Part shown: positions 55,685 through 64,000 of the stretch, piece after piece
Layout: every line of letters starts with the position of its first letter
How positions within the stretch are numbered: position 1 is the first letter of the stretch
NCBI RefSeq assembly: GCF_963678185.1
Contig: NZ_OY782757.1
Coordinates: 2,415,001-2,479,000, forward strand
Direction: 5' to 3'
From: an uncultured Tolumonas sp.
GTDB lineage: Bacteria; Pseudomonadota; Gammaproteobacteria; Enterobacterales; Aeromonadaceae
DNA length: 64,000 nucleotides
The notes under the pieces: model-generated
Databases searched by the model: none
What the model saw: only the letters and a program-made list of their open reading frames with translations
What the model was told of the DNA's origin: nothing
Made by a program: the position numbers and the translations under genes

Positions 55685-56875
55685 TTAAAACTTCATGGTT
55701 GCCATGATCCAAGCTTTATCGGTATCAGTCGCCAATTGATCAGCGTTGTAATGTGCGTATTTCACCATGCCGGTTAGATAATTAGTGACTGGATAAGCCA
55801 CTGCAAAATCAACCTCGTTACCATAATCCTGCCCATTTTCATCTGATTTAAACGAATGCCAGGTCAGGCTGGTGGTGGTGCGGAATCGTTTCGTCGCCAG
55901 ATCGATATAGGTATCACGAATACCATTGGCCGGTGTCGTCAGGAATTTATCGGCAAAACCCTGAAATTTATGCAGCGTCGCCAATGGGGTGGCAAAGCCT
56001 TTTTTCCCCACATCAGAACCTAACACTTCATAACCTGGTGTCAACGTGAAACCATGCCAAGAGGCCGCGAGTTCAGCTAGGTAATAACGCGCAGAATAAT
56101 CAGTTGGATTATCACCAGCATCGGTTTGGGTCGCATAAGCTAGATGCGGTTTGAGGAATGGCAGTAATGTTCCGTTGTATTCCAGACCATAGGTGTTGCT
56201 GCTATTACTAACCGGATCGTGGTAATCAAGCAGATAGGCAAACGCGGAGACGGTTTGATTTCCGGTAACCTTATAGTCGGTACGGAACAGATGGAAATCG
56301 CCATCCAGTTGACCATTTGGGCTATCTGGGCCAAATACGGTGTTGATGCGCCAGCTATAGGCATAATCCATCGTCAGGGTGCTATTCGGTGTGACGACCA
56401 GATGAGCGGCATCAAAGGTTTGCTCTAGCTGACGCCAGGCGACGCTACCCACGAAACGTTCATTACCATGCACGATCCGTTGACGACCTAGCATGGTATT
56501 CCATGTATCCGCGCTATAACTTAACGCCGCTTGATTAACGACCGTGGCTTCTGGATCGGCGACAGTAGGATAGGAGGTTAGCCCATTCACGGTGCTGTTA
56601 TAGCGCTCAGCACCAATGACGCTGACGTTATCCACTTCCACCAGCCCTTTATAGCCATTCACGACACCACTGTTCCAAGTCAGGCGCGATTTAAGGGTGG
56701 AGGCATTAGCGGGGTTTGCGGTTTTATCTTGATCAACATATTCATAGCGATAACGCAGCTGTACCGCGGTGTTTCCCCATTTTACTGCTGAAGCGATACC
56801 ATCCGGTAAACTCTGCGCTTGAGCTATTCCTTGCGATGCCAATACTACGCCGAGGGCAATTAAACTTTTTTTCAT
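55685..56875 (-). CDS. Outer-membrane beta-barrel porin (alginate-export-like family)
   Basis: 396 residues. Signal peptide MKKSLIALGVVLASQGIAQA, then alternating beta strands rich in aromatic residues (LRYRYEYVDQDK, SYSADTWNTMLGRQRIVHGNERF, YAYSWRINTVFG) and a terminal Phe (WIMATMKF), the signal for BAM insertion. The GRQRI..NERFVG segment resembles the alginate-export domain family (AlgE-like). Substrate unknown. ACGGAG precedes ATG 56875, immediately after a terminator hairpin. Confidence 0.82.
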   Translation of the reverse strand: MKKSLIALGVVLASQGIAQAQSLPDGIASAVKWGNTAVQLRYRYEYVDQDKTANPANASTLKSRLTWNSGVVNGYKGLVEVDNVSVIGAERYNSTVNGLTSYPTVADPEATVVNQAALSYSADTWNTMLGRQRIVHGNERFVGSVAWRQLEQTFDAAHLVVTPNSTLTMDYAYSWRINTVFGPDSPNGQLDGDFHLFRTDYKVTGNQTVSAFAYLLDYHDPVSNSSNTYGLEYNGTLLPFLKPHLAYATQTDAGDNPTDYSARYYLAELAASWHGFTLTPGYEVLGSDVGKKGFATPLATLHKFQGFADKFLTTPANGIRDTYIDLATKRFRTTTSLTWHSFKSDENGQDYGNEVDFAVAYPVTNYLTGMVKYAHYNADQLATDTDKAWIMATMKF

Positions 56876-56895
56876 TTTAGTACTCCGTTACACAC

Positions 56896-56933
56896 AAAAA
56901 AAAAGCCCACGGCTACCGGAGTAGTCGTGGGCA
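56896..56933 (-). terminator. Terminator hairpin in the porin leader / end of the che operon
   Basis: 12-bp stem (56906-56917 with 56922-56933, one G-T pair), loop CGGA, followed on the minus strand by ten T (56896-56905). It lies only 20 bases before the porin ATG, and about 155 bases after the cheB stop. Confidence 0.88.
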
Positions 56934-57087
56934 TCATTGCCATAATCTTGAAGCAGTACTAAAAATGCAAAATGGATGCCTGTTTTTATTTTGTTGATTT
57001 TTAAGTGATTATTTTGAGTATCTCTTTTCTGTTGATGTATTTAGGAACCCGATCACAGCGCATTGCACCAAAAACACCCCAAAGATG

Positions 57088-58146
57088 TTATCTGCGGCCA
57101 AATTGAGCGATCATCGCGGGCATTTGATTCAGACTAAAAATCTGTTCGGCCGCACCCAGCTTGATGGCTTCTTTGGGCATACCAAACACCACACTGGAGG
57201 CTTCATCCTGCGCAATGGTATTGGCTCCCGCCTGACGCATGCTGAGCAAGCCGCGCGCGCCATCATCGCCCATACCGGTCAGGATCATGCCCAGTGCGTT
57301 GCGCCCCACGGCTTTCGCAACGGAACGAAATAACACATCCACCGAGGGTTTGTGGCGATTCACCGGCGGGGCATCAAACACTTCGGTACAGTAAAAAGCG
57401 CCGTTGCGCACGACTTGCGTGTGATAGCCACCGGGGGCGATCAAGGCACAACCTTGTAGAACCCGATCACCATTTTTGGCTTCGCGTACTTCGATGGCAC
57501 ATAACCCATTTAGGCGCTCGGCAAAGGCGGCGGTAAATTTTTCTGGCATATGCTGCACGATGACGATGCCCGGCACATCTTGCGGGAGTTGCGTCAGGAT
57601 ATTCTCCAAAGCAATGGTGCCGCCGGTGGAGGTACCGATAGCCACCACGCGATCGGTAGTTCTGGTTAGGGTATGGCTGGTTTGTGCTGGTGCCACCATA
57701 GTGACCGGTGCAGTTTTTATTGGTGACCGAACCGTTGTGGTTTTGGCCTGACTGGCTTCGCGGATAGCGCGGATCAAATCATTGGCAATCGATTGTAAAT
57801 GCTGACGTACGCCAAGAGTGGCTTTGGTAAAGACGGCAACAGCACCGGCACTAAAAGCTTCCAGCGTTAACGCGGTGCCTTTTTCGGTGAGGGAGGAACA
57901 AATGACCACGGGCGTCGGGTGCTGCGCCATAATTTGTTTTAAAAAGGTAATGCCATCCATTTTCGGCATTTCGACATCTAACAAGATGACATCCGGCCAC
58001 TGCTTTTGCATTTTGGCCATGGCGGCAATGGGATCTGGCGCGGTGGCCAGTAAGGCCATATCGGGTTGGCTGGCGATAACTTCCGTCATGAATTGGCGGA
58101 CTAAAGCGGAATCATCGACCACCAGGATCTGAATTGATTTATTCAT
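57088..58146 (-). CDS. cheB: Chemotaxis protein-glutamate methylesterase CheB
   Basis: 352 residues. Receiver domain 1-125 with the phospho-Asp in [13 protein letters not shown], linker, then the esterase/deamidase with Ser in AIGTSTGG, His in VQHMPEKFT and Asp in TGMGDDGA. Removes receptor methyl groups. Its ATG overlaps the cheD stop (ATGA). Confidence 0.95.
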   Translation of the reverse strand: MNKSIQILVVDDSALVRQFMTEVIASQPDMALLATAPDPIAAMAKMQKQWPDVILLDVEMPKMDGITFLKQIMAQHPTPVVICSSLTEKGTALTLEAFSAGAVAVFTKATLGVRQHLQSIANDLIRAIREASQAKTTTVRSPIKTAPVTMVAPAQTSHTLTRTTDRVVAIGTSTGGTIALENILTQLPQDVPGIVIVQHMPEKFTAAFAERLNGLCAIEVREAKNGDRVLQGCALIAPGGYHTQVVRNGAFYCTEVFDAPPVNRHKPSVDVLFRSVAKAVGRNALGMILTGMGDDGARGLLSMRQAGANTIAQDEASSVVFGMPKEAIKLGAAEQIFSLNQMPAMIAQFGRR

Positions 58147-58640
58147 TCCACCTCTTTATCTTGCGGTAAACTGGCTTTTTCCAGTAACGAAACGCGAAAT
58201 CGACCGTTGATTCCGTCGATATGTAAGCGTCGGTGTTGAGTACCACCAATATCTTCTTTGCTGACACTGCATTTCATAACTTGTTCCACCACATGACGCA
58301 TGTAGTCGACATTACGGGCTCCCACCGAGTTTTTATAATCATCCTGAGCATAGATGGTGGTGCTGCCACCAAATAAGGCCAGTTTGTATTCACTGGCCAA
58401 GGTTTTATGACGATAAATATCCGCCAGAACACACTGCAGCACCACATCGCCATAACGGGTATCTTTGAGTAGCATGTCGCTCGGACGTTCGGGTAACACA
58501 ACATGACTGGCCATTAATAAGCGTTTTTCCGGGTGCCAGGCACATAATGAGACGCATGAGCCGAGCAACGTGATCAGGTCGCCATCCAGTTGACCAAAAA
58601 AATAGCCTCCTGGATTTAGATAAAGAGGCGGTTTATTCAT
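58143..58640 (-). CDS. cheD: Chemoreceptor glutamine deamidase CheD
   Basis: 165 residues. The [13 protein letters not shown] and ASHVVLPE segments hold the catalytic cysteine and histidine of CheD. Deamidates receptor glutamines for adaptation. ATGA overlap with cheR upstream and cheB downstream indicates coupling. Confidence 0.92.
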   Translation of the reverse strand: MNKPPLYLNPGGYFFGQLDGDLITLLGSCVSLCAWHPEKRLLMASHVVLPERPSDMLLKDTRYGDVVLQCVLADIYRHKTLASEYKLALFGGSTTIYAQDDYKNSVGARNVDYMRHVVEQVMKCSVSKEDIGGTQHRRLHIDGINGRFRVSLLEKASLPQDKEVE

Positions 58641-59452
58641 ACCGTTTTCCTATACACCGCTGGTGCATAGGCTGTGACGGGTAAATTAATGCCGTGTAGC
58701 CCTTCAGAATGACCGACAAATAACAAACCACCAGGTTTTAATTGCGCGAGGATACGTTCCAGAATTTGCTGTTTCGTTTTTGGATCAAAGTAAATCAGCA
58801 TGTTACGCAGAAATATAATATCGAAACTGCCTAATGTCGGTGGCAAAGGCGCATTGAGATTCAGGCATTCAAAACGAGTGTGTTGCCGCAATTCCTGGCC
58901 GACACGAAACAGACCGTCCATATCGCCAACACCCTTCAGGCAATAACGATTTAACCACTCTGTCGGTAAGTTTTCCGTGCGTTGTAAGGGATAAACGGCT
59001 TGTTTGGCTTTATCTAACGCCTGACGGCAAAGATCGGAGCCCATAATTTCCCAATGAGTACCTTTTTCTAACCCTTCATTCAAGATCATGGCTAAGGAGT
59101 AAACCTCCTCACCACTGGAACAGGCCGCGCTCCACAGATGTAATGGGCGGCGAGGGTATTGTTGCAGTAATTTTAGCAATAAATCGAAATGCGGTTTTTC
59201 ACGGAAAAAGAAGGTTTCGTTAGTGGTGAGCAGATCTACCGCAATTCGACGTTCTTCTTGGTGTTGTGGGTTTTTTAACAAGGCAACGTAGTCAGAAAAG
59301 GAGTCTAACTGCAGTATCCGTAAGCGTTTCATTAAGCGCCCGGAGACTAACGCTCGCTTATGGGCAGCCATCTGTATGCCGGAAATATCCGCCATCAGAT
59401 GGCTGATAATATTAAAATCGTGTTCGTTTAAACTGGGTAACTTCTGTTCCAT
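58637..59452 (-). CDS. cheR: Chemotaxis protein methyltransferase CheR
   Basis: 271 residues. The N-terminal helical domain is followed by a SAM fold: TTNETFFFRE, WSAACSSGEEVYSLAMIL, and IIFLRNMLIYFD. Methylates receptor glutamates. Follows cheW by 2 bases. Confidence 0.95.
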   Translation of the reverse strand: MEQKLPSLNEHDFNIISHLMADISGIQMAAHKRALVSGRLMKRLRILQLDSFSDYVALLKNPQHQEERRIAVDLLTTNETFFFREKPHFDLLLKLLQQYPRRPLHLWSAACSSGEEVYSLAMILNEGLEKGTHWEIMGSDLCRQALDKAKQAVYPLQRTENLPTEWLNRYCLKGVGDMDGLFRVGQELRQHTRFECLNLNAPLPPTLGSFDIIFLRNMLIYFDPKTKQQILERILAQLKPGGLLFVGHSEGLHGINLPVTAYAPAVYRKTV

Positions 59453-59454
59453 AC

Positions 59455-60003
59455 CTAGTCCTTGAGCACATTCTCAACTCCCAGCGGTTCGTGCATTCGT
59501 TGCAGTTCGTCCTCGCTGAACAAGGCTTCGGCATTCAAAATGATTAAAAAACCATTTTCTTGCCGTGCCATCCCCAGAATAAATTGCGTGCTGATGCCAG
59601 TACCAAATTCGGGTGGTGGTTCAATCTGACTTTGTTCGATATCCAGCACCTCATCCACCGCATCGACGATCAATCCGGCCAGTTGACTGGTTTTACCGAT
59701 CGGCAGTTCGAGGATAATAATACAAGTCCGCCGGCCTACTTCGGTTGGTTTACCGCCAAAGCGAAAAGCCAGATCGATCACCGGAACCACATTACCACGT
59801 AAATTCAGCACACCACGCACGTAACCGGGCATCATAGGCACAGTGGTGACTTGCCCATATTCGATGATCTCTCTAACCCGATCAATCGGCAGGGCCAGTG
59901 CAGTTTGCATGCAGCGGAAAGAGAGGTTTTGCCCTGCACCCCAATCAGTAGTTGGCTGATATGGTGTCACTTCCCGTGTTGTATTGTTTTGTAATGCCTC
60001 CAT
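59455..60003 (-). CDS. cheW: Chemotaxis coupling protein CheW
   Basis: 182 residues, one CheW/SH3-like domain (LPIDRVREIIEYG, GYVRGVLNLRGNVVPVIDL, VDEVLDIEQSQIEPPPEFG). Couples CheA to receptors. TAGGAG precedes ATG 60003; 11 bases after the receptor gene. Confidence 0.94.
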   Translation of the reverse strand: MEALQNNTTREVTPYQPTTDWGAGQNLSFRCMQTALALPIDRVREIIEYGQVTTVPMMPGYVRGVLNLRGNVVPVIDLAFRFGGKPTEVGRRTCIIILELPIGKTSQLAGLIVDAVDEVLDIEQSQIEPPPEFGTGISTQFILGMARQENGFLIILNAEALFSEDELQRMHEPLGVENVLKD

Positions 60004-60014
60004 CGCGTTTACTC

Positions 60015-61655
60015 CTAGAACTGCACAAACTGCTCATCATCATGGTCTGGTTGTAGACGCGCTTTGATTTTTGCCGGTTTTGCTTTGGGCTGCCGAGCTG
60101 TTTTCTGGCTGGTGGATTTAAGCGAGGCATCACCATTGACCTTGAAGTAATTGATGAGATCGATCAGTTGCCCAGCTTGCGCGGTCATCTCTTCGGCAGT
60201 TGCAGCCAGCTCTTCGGAGGCCGACGCATTTTGCTGGGTGATCTGGCTGAGCTGACTCATGGCAATGTTGATTTGTGCGACACCACTGGTCTGTTCTTGA
60301 GAGGCGGCAGTGATTTCCTGCACTAAATCGGAGGTGCGTTTGATATCTGGCACCAGTTGTTCAAAAAGATTACCGGCTTGTTCTGCCAGTGACACGCTGC
60401 TGCTGGCGACCTGGCCAATTTCTTGTGCTGCAATCTGGCTGCGTTCTGCCAGTTTACGTACTTCCGCAGCAACGACAGCGAAGCCTTTACCGTGTTCACC
60501 GGCTCGCGCCGCTTCAATCGCTGCGTTCAGTGCCAACAGATTGGTTTGGTAGGCGATATCATCAATGATGCTGATTTTACCGGCGATCTGTTTCATGGCA
60601 CTGACGGTTTCTTTCACTGACTGACCACCGCGTTCCACATCATTGGCTGCTTTCGATGAGATGGAATCAGTGACTTTAGAGCTTTCGGTATTCTGGGCAA
60701 TGGATGCAGAGATCTGTTCCATTGAGGCGGAAGTTTCTTCCACACTGGCGGATTGTTCGCTGGCGGCCTGGCTTAACGATTGTGAGGTCGCACTGACTTC
60801 TTCCGACGCACTGGATAACGCATCAGAAGAGGAGCGCACTTCACCGATGATGTGATTTAGCTTCGCAACCATCTCTTTCATGGCATACAGCAGCGATTGT
60901 TTATTATTTTCGTTGGTTTCTACGTCCACGGTTAAATTACCGGCGGCAATCTGGCGGGTAATATCGGCGGCATAATCCGGTTCGCCACCCAATTGTTTCA
61001 CGATACGGAAGGCGATGAAAAAGCCCATCGCTAAACCAAACAAAATACCGGCAATACTGGCGGCAAACATCAGCATCGAACTGCGTTCATATACGGCTTG
61101 TGCGTTAGCGGCTTGTTCTGCGGAATGCTGTGCTTTTTGCGTTACAATTTTGCCAACCTGCTCCATTACTGACTGGATGATGGCTGACATATTGTGCTCA
61201 AGATAGGCATTAGACGGATTTGATTGCAGCAAGGCTTCAGAGCGTAGCATCGTTTCAACTTTCGTCGTTTCGCTCTTGTATGTAGGCCAGATACGGTCAA
61301 ATTCAGCAATCAGAGCCTGACCTTCCGCAGAGGTAAATTTAGGTCGCGCCTCATTGATGGCAGCTTCTACGTCATCGACACTCTTACGGAAACTTTGTAA
61401 GTTTTGCTGTTTCCGCTCTTCAGTTTCAGACAACATCGCAGCCCGTAAGTAGCGGCCCACGGCAAGGAAATTCATGCGAGCTTTGGCTGCAGCCTCCAAA
61501 CCCAATAAATCTTTTTGGTACATTTCGGCAGCCATACCATTGATATCGCGCATGTTCATATAGCCAATACTGCCGACAGTTGCCGTCACTAAAGACATCA
61601 TGAGGAATGCAAGTATTAAGCGTGTTCTTAGTTTCATCCCACTGAATAAACTCAT
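60015..61655 (-). CDS. Methyl-accepting chemotaxis protein
   Basis: 546 residues. TM1 (about 8-32), a four-helix-bundle periplasmic sensor (about 33-185), TM2 (about 190-212), HAMP, then the signalling domain with the conserved hairpin tip [20 protein letters not shown]. The C-terminus is a Lys/Pro linker ending EQFVQF, which resembles the pentapeptide tether (NWETF-type) that recruits CheR/CheB. Sole receptor of this operon. Ligand unknown. Confidence 0.92.
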   Translation of the reverse strand: MSLFSGMKLRTRLILAFLMMSLVTATVGSIGYMNMRDINGMAAEMYQKDLLGLEAAAKARMNFLAVGRYLRAAMLSETEERKQQNLQSFRKSVDDVEAAINEARPKFTSAEGQALIAEFDRIWPTYKSETTKVETMLRSEALLQSNPSNAYLEHNMSAIIQSVMEQVGKIVTQKAQHSAEQAANAQAVYERSSMLMFAASIAGILFGLAMGFFIAFRIVKQLGGEPDYAADITRQIAAGNLTVDVETNENNKQSLLYAMKEMVAKLNHIIGEVRSSSDALSSASEEVSATSQSLSQAASEQSASVEETSASMEQISASIAQNTESSKVTDSISSKAANDVERGGQSVKETVSAMKQIAGKISIIDDIAYQTNLLALNAAIEAARAGEHGKGFAVVAAEVRKLAERSQIAAQEIGQVASSSVSLAEQAGNLFEQLVPDIKRTSDLVQEITAASQEQTSGVAQINIAMSQLSQITQQNASASEELAATAEEMTAQAGQLIDLINYFKVNGDASLKSTSQKTARQPKAKPAKIKARLQPDHDDEQFVQF

Positions 61656-61682
61656 GGTTTTCTCCCGTAAAACTGTAATTTA

Positions 61683-63851
61683 TTAACTAAGATGCGCGTA
61701 AACGGGTGTGCGAACTATTTCTCGCATCCGTTGTAGCATCCCTGGAATATCGAGGATCAGAGCTACCTGACCTGAGCCTAAAATACTTGAACCACTGATA
61801 TCTTTAAGTTGCGTAAAAAGAGAACCCAACGGTTTGATCACAATCTGTTGTTCACCGAGCAGATGATCGACCACAAGCCCCAATTGCTGTTTGCCGTGAC
61901 TAACCACCACAATGTTTTGGCGTTTAGCTTTTGAACTATGAATAGAGAAATGCTGGCGCAGATGAATCAGCGGTAACGGTTTGCCTCTGAGTTCACGGTA
62001 GTTATAAGTAGCGTCGTCATACCCAGCGTCAGCCTCTAGGCATTCGGTCACCATATCCAGCGGTATCACTAATGGCGTATCACCGACGCTTACCAGAAAA
62101 CCATCAATGATCGCCAGCGTCAGCGGCAGCCGGATGCGTACACAACAACCTTTACCAAGGCAAGAGTCCAGCTCTATCGAACCACGTAAAGCATCGATGC
62201 TGCGTTTGACGACATCCATGCCGACGCCGCGACCAGACAAGTTACTGATGCTGTCGGCAGTAGAAAATCCGGGGGCAAAAATTAATTGGTATAGCGCTTG
62301 GTTATCGAGTTGTTCGTTGGTATTTAACAGCCCTTTTTCGAGCGCTTTCTGTCGAATGCGTTCCGGGTTCAGACCCCGGCCATCATCTTGTACCTCGATC
62401 ACCACATTCCCTGATTCATGGTAGGCATTCAGACGTAGCACCCCTTTGGCAGGTTTGCCGGCGGCCAACCGTTCTTCCGCCGTTTCGATACCATGATCCA
62501 GTGCGTTGCGAACCAGATGGGTGAGTGGGTCGGCAATTTTATCCACCACAGTTTTATCCAGTTCGGTCTCAGCACCGTTGATCTGTAACTGAATTTCTTT
62601 CCCTAAATCTTTACTGGTATCGCGGATCAAACGATGAAAACGCGTCAAGGTATCGCCGATCTCGACCATGCGCAGACGTAAGGCGATTTCACGGATCTGT
62701 TCGACATACTGATTAATGGTCGACATGGATTCCTGTAACAGCGGATTCCCTTGCTGGCGAGCCAGTGTTTCACCACCCGCTGCAGCAATGACCAGTTCGC
62801 CGACCAGATTGATCAAGTCGTCCATTTTTTTTGCTGATATTTTCAACAGCGCGCTATCATGCTGTTTTTGTTCGCGGATCTGTTGTTGTTTTTGTAAGGC
62901 AGCATCGACGGCAATCGCCGGAACGGCACCGTCTTGCACTAACATGTCGCCGATTTTTGTAGTCTGGGTTTGTTCGGTCTGTTTTTGCAGACTGCGCGTC
63001 AGCTCATTGGCGGTGAGCAGACCACTGGCGACCAGAATTTCACCGAGCCGATCTTCATCTTGCGGCAATGCGGCAATCAGAGACAGATAATCTTCTACCT
63101 GACTATCGGGTGGCAGAATGCGGATCTGGGCTAATTCCTGAATGAATTCAAAGACGGACTCAATTTCTGCTTTACTGGCCTCCGTTTGCAGATCGAGCTC
63201 CATCCCGAGATAGCAATTTTCTGCCTGAAAATTGGGCCAGTCTGGCAGTTCACTCTGGATGAGGTAAACATGTTGCAGGGTGCCTAATTTATTCAGATAA
63301 CGGACAAATGACGCCGGGTCAAAACCGTATTGCAGTAATTGACGATCAAAACGCAGCGAAATGTGCCAGCTGGCCAGCAGATTGGCAGCTGCGACCGGTT
63401 CGCGTTCCACAGGAGCGGGTGATGTGGTGGCCGCTGGTGGTGTAGACAAGCCGCTGTGACCCAGTGTTTGTAATAGACTCAGTAATTCCGGGTTGGCTTC
63501 ATCGAGGGCGGAAGGAGTGCCGGTTTGTTCCAGTTGTGTAATTTCGCCACGCAATATATCCAGTGCACTCAATAATGCGGTGATCATCTCTCCGTTGAGA
63601 ATCAATTCGCCATCTCGCACCCGCATGATCAGATTTTCCATCTGATGGGCAAAGCGTACAAAACCATCGAGAGAAAAAAGACCCGCAGACCCTTTCAGGG
63701 TATGCATGGCACGAAACAAGCCATTGATCGTATCTTCATCAGCAGCCTGTTCATCGAGTGCCAGTAAAGCGGTCTCTGCACTCTGGATCAGCTCTTTGGC
63801 CTCTTCCAGAAAACTGACCAGTAATTGTTCCCACTGTTCCTGATCAAACAT
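61683..63851 (-). CDS. cheA: Chemotaxis histidine kinase CheA, variant architecture
   Basis: 722 residues. The HPt domain has phospho-His50 in MHTLKGSAG. A P2-position domain (about 167-250) begins WHISLRFDRQLLQYGFDP and is unlike E. coli P2. It is followed by two short repeats (about 267-326: LGEILVASGLLTANEL and IGDMLVQDGAVPAIAV) that resemble the N-terminal MshEN-type segments of type II secretion/pilus ATPases. Then come the dimerisation, ATPase (VQDDGRGLNPERI, GRGVGMDVV) and CheW-like domains. ATG 63851 is preferred to GTG 63857, with AGGAG upstream. No cheY or cheZ is in the window. Confidence 0.92.
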   Translation of the reverse strand: MFDQEQWEQLLVSFLEEAKELIQSAETALLALDEQAADEDTINGLFRAMHTLKGSAGLFSLDGFVRFAHQMENLIMRVRDGELILNGEMITALLSALDILRGEITQLEQTGTPSALDEANPELLSLLQTLGHSGLSTPPAATTSPAPVEREPVAAANLLASWHISLRFDRQLLQYGFDPASFVRYLNKLGTLQHVYLIQSELPDWPNFQAENCYLGMELDLQTEASKAEIESVFEFIQELAQIRILPPDSQVEDYLSLIAALPQDEDRLGEILVASGLLTANELTRSLQKQTEQTQTTKIGDMLVQDGAVPAIAVDAALQKQQQIREQKQHDSALLKISAKKMDDLINLVGELVIAAAGGETLARQQGNPLLQESMSTINQYVEQIREIALRLRMVEIGDTLTRFHRLIRDTSKDLGKEIQLQINGAETELDKTVVDKIADPLTHLVRNALDHGIETAEERLAAGKPAKGVLRLNAYHESGNVVIEVQDDGRGLNPERIRQKALEKGLLNTNEQLDNQALYQLIFAPGFSTADSISNLSGRGVGMDVVKRSIDALRGSIELDSCLGKGCCVRIRLPLTLAIIDGFLVSVGDTPLVIPLDMVTECLEADAGYDDATYNYRELRGKPLPLIHLRQHFSIHSSKAKRQNIVVVSHGKQQLGLVVDHLLGEQQIVIKPLGSLFTQLKDISGSSILGSGQVALILDIPGMLQRMREIVRTPVYAHLS

Positions 63852-63860
63852 GGTCACTCC

Positions 63861-64000
63861 TTAATGCTGTGGCAACACAATGTCGTCACCAAAAAAGGCT
63901 GCGAGCTGAAAAAGGTCAATTAATTCAATCACAGCCTGAGAGTGGCGGATCAGATGCAGGTGTTCACCCAGCCATTTATGTAGCGCGAGTAGCAGTTGCA
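63861..64000 (-). CDS. STAS-domain protein, C-terminal fragment
   Basis: The last 45 or so codons of a gene running off the window. It ends LIDLFQLAAFFGDDIVLPQH and stops 9 bases before the cheA ATG. The surviving helix-rich sequence fits the C-terminal part of a STAS (anti-sigma antagonist-like) protein, often found upstream of cheA in clusters of this type. The fragment is too short for certainty. Confidence 0.5.
   Translation of the reverse strand, partial: QLLLALHKWLGEHLHLIRHSQAVIELIDLFQLAAFFGDDIVLPQH

Overview
The window reads as the replication-origin region of a gammaproteobacterial chromosome. The gene orders gyrB-recF-dnaN-dnaA, rpmH-rnpA-yidD-yidC-mnmE and mioC-oriC-mnmG-rsmG-parA-parB-atpIBEFHAGDC are those of gammaproteobacteria. 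Protein similarities recalled from memory, together with EarP and an EF-P carrying Arg32, point to Aeromonadales (Tolumonas-like). That genus assignment is inference. No rRNA, tRNA, insertion sequence, prophage or CRISPR array was seen.

Layout. 1-2.5 kb: 3' part of a sensor kinase, a sugar-type periplasmic binding protein and tusA. 2.5-8 kb (minus): sulfate uptake genes sbp, a small hydrolase, cysT, cysW, cysA and a cysB-type regulator. 8-9.7 kb (minus): tag and zntB. 9.8-15.1 kb (plus): glyQS, a perfect parS site, avtA and a PAS-GGDEF diguanylate cyclase. 15.2-18.6 kb (minus): a PotD-like binding protein overlapping a GGDEF-EAL receptor, closely resembling the Vibrio NspS-MbaA polyamine sensor. 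18.8-24.8 kb (minus): gyrB, recF, dnaN, dnaA, with a second perfect parS in the recF end. 24.9-29.3 kb: an XRE regulator and a three-part LplT-PlsC-Aas fusion inserted between dnaA and rpmH. 29.4-33.4 kb (plus): rpmH-rnpA-yidD-yidC and mnmE.

33.4-41.4 kb is the least conserved part: a KfrA-like coiled-coil DNA-binding protein, a stand-alone FAD/NAD oxidoreductase half, TetR and ArsR regulators, a NemA-type old yellow enzyme, a DUF3820 protein, a CusF-like copper protein, a LysR regulator and two membrane transporters. 41.4-43.8 kb: earP-efp and mioC. 43.76-44.3 kb: oriC, with DnaA boxes, about 20 GATC sites and an AT-rich unwinding element. 44.3-55.6 kb: mnmG, rsmG, parAB and the complete F1Fo ATP synthase operon. 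55.7-64 kb (minus): an outer-membrane porin and a chemotaxis operon (STAS protein, cheA, mcp, cheW, cheR, cheD, cheB).

Functional themes: replication initiation and segregation (DnaA, oriC, ParAB, parS, possibly KfrA), membrane protein and lipid handling (YidC/YidD, LplT-Aas), c-di-GMP signalling, sulfur uptake, and chemotaxis. No wholly new system is proven. The best leads are the NspS-MbaA-like pair, the orphan GtsA-like binding protein beside a sensor kinase, the chromosomal KfrA-like gene near the origin, the CheA with repeats resembling type II secretion ATPase N-domains, and the terminator hairpin in the porin leader.
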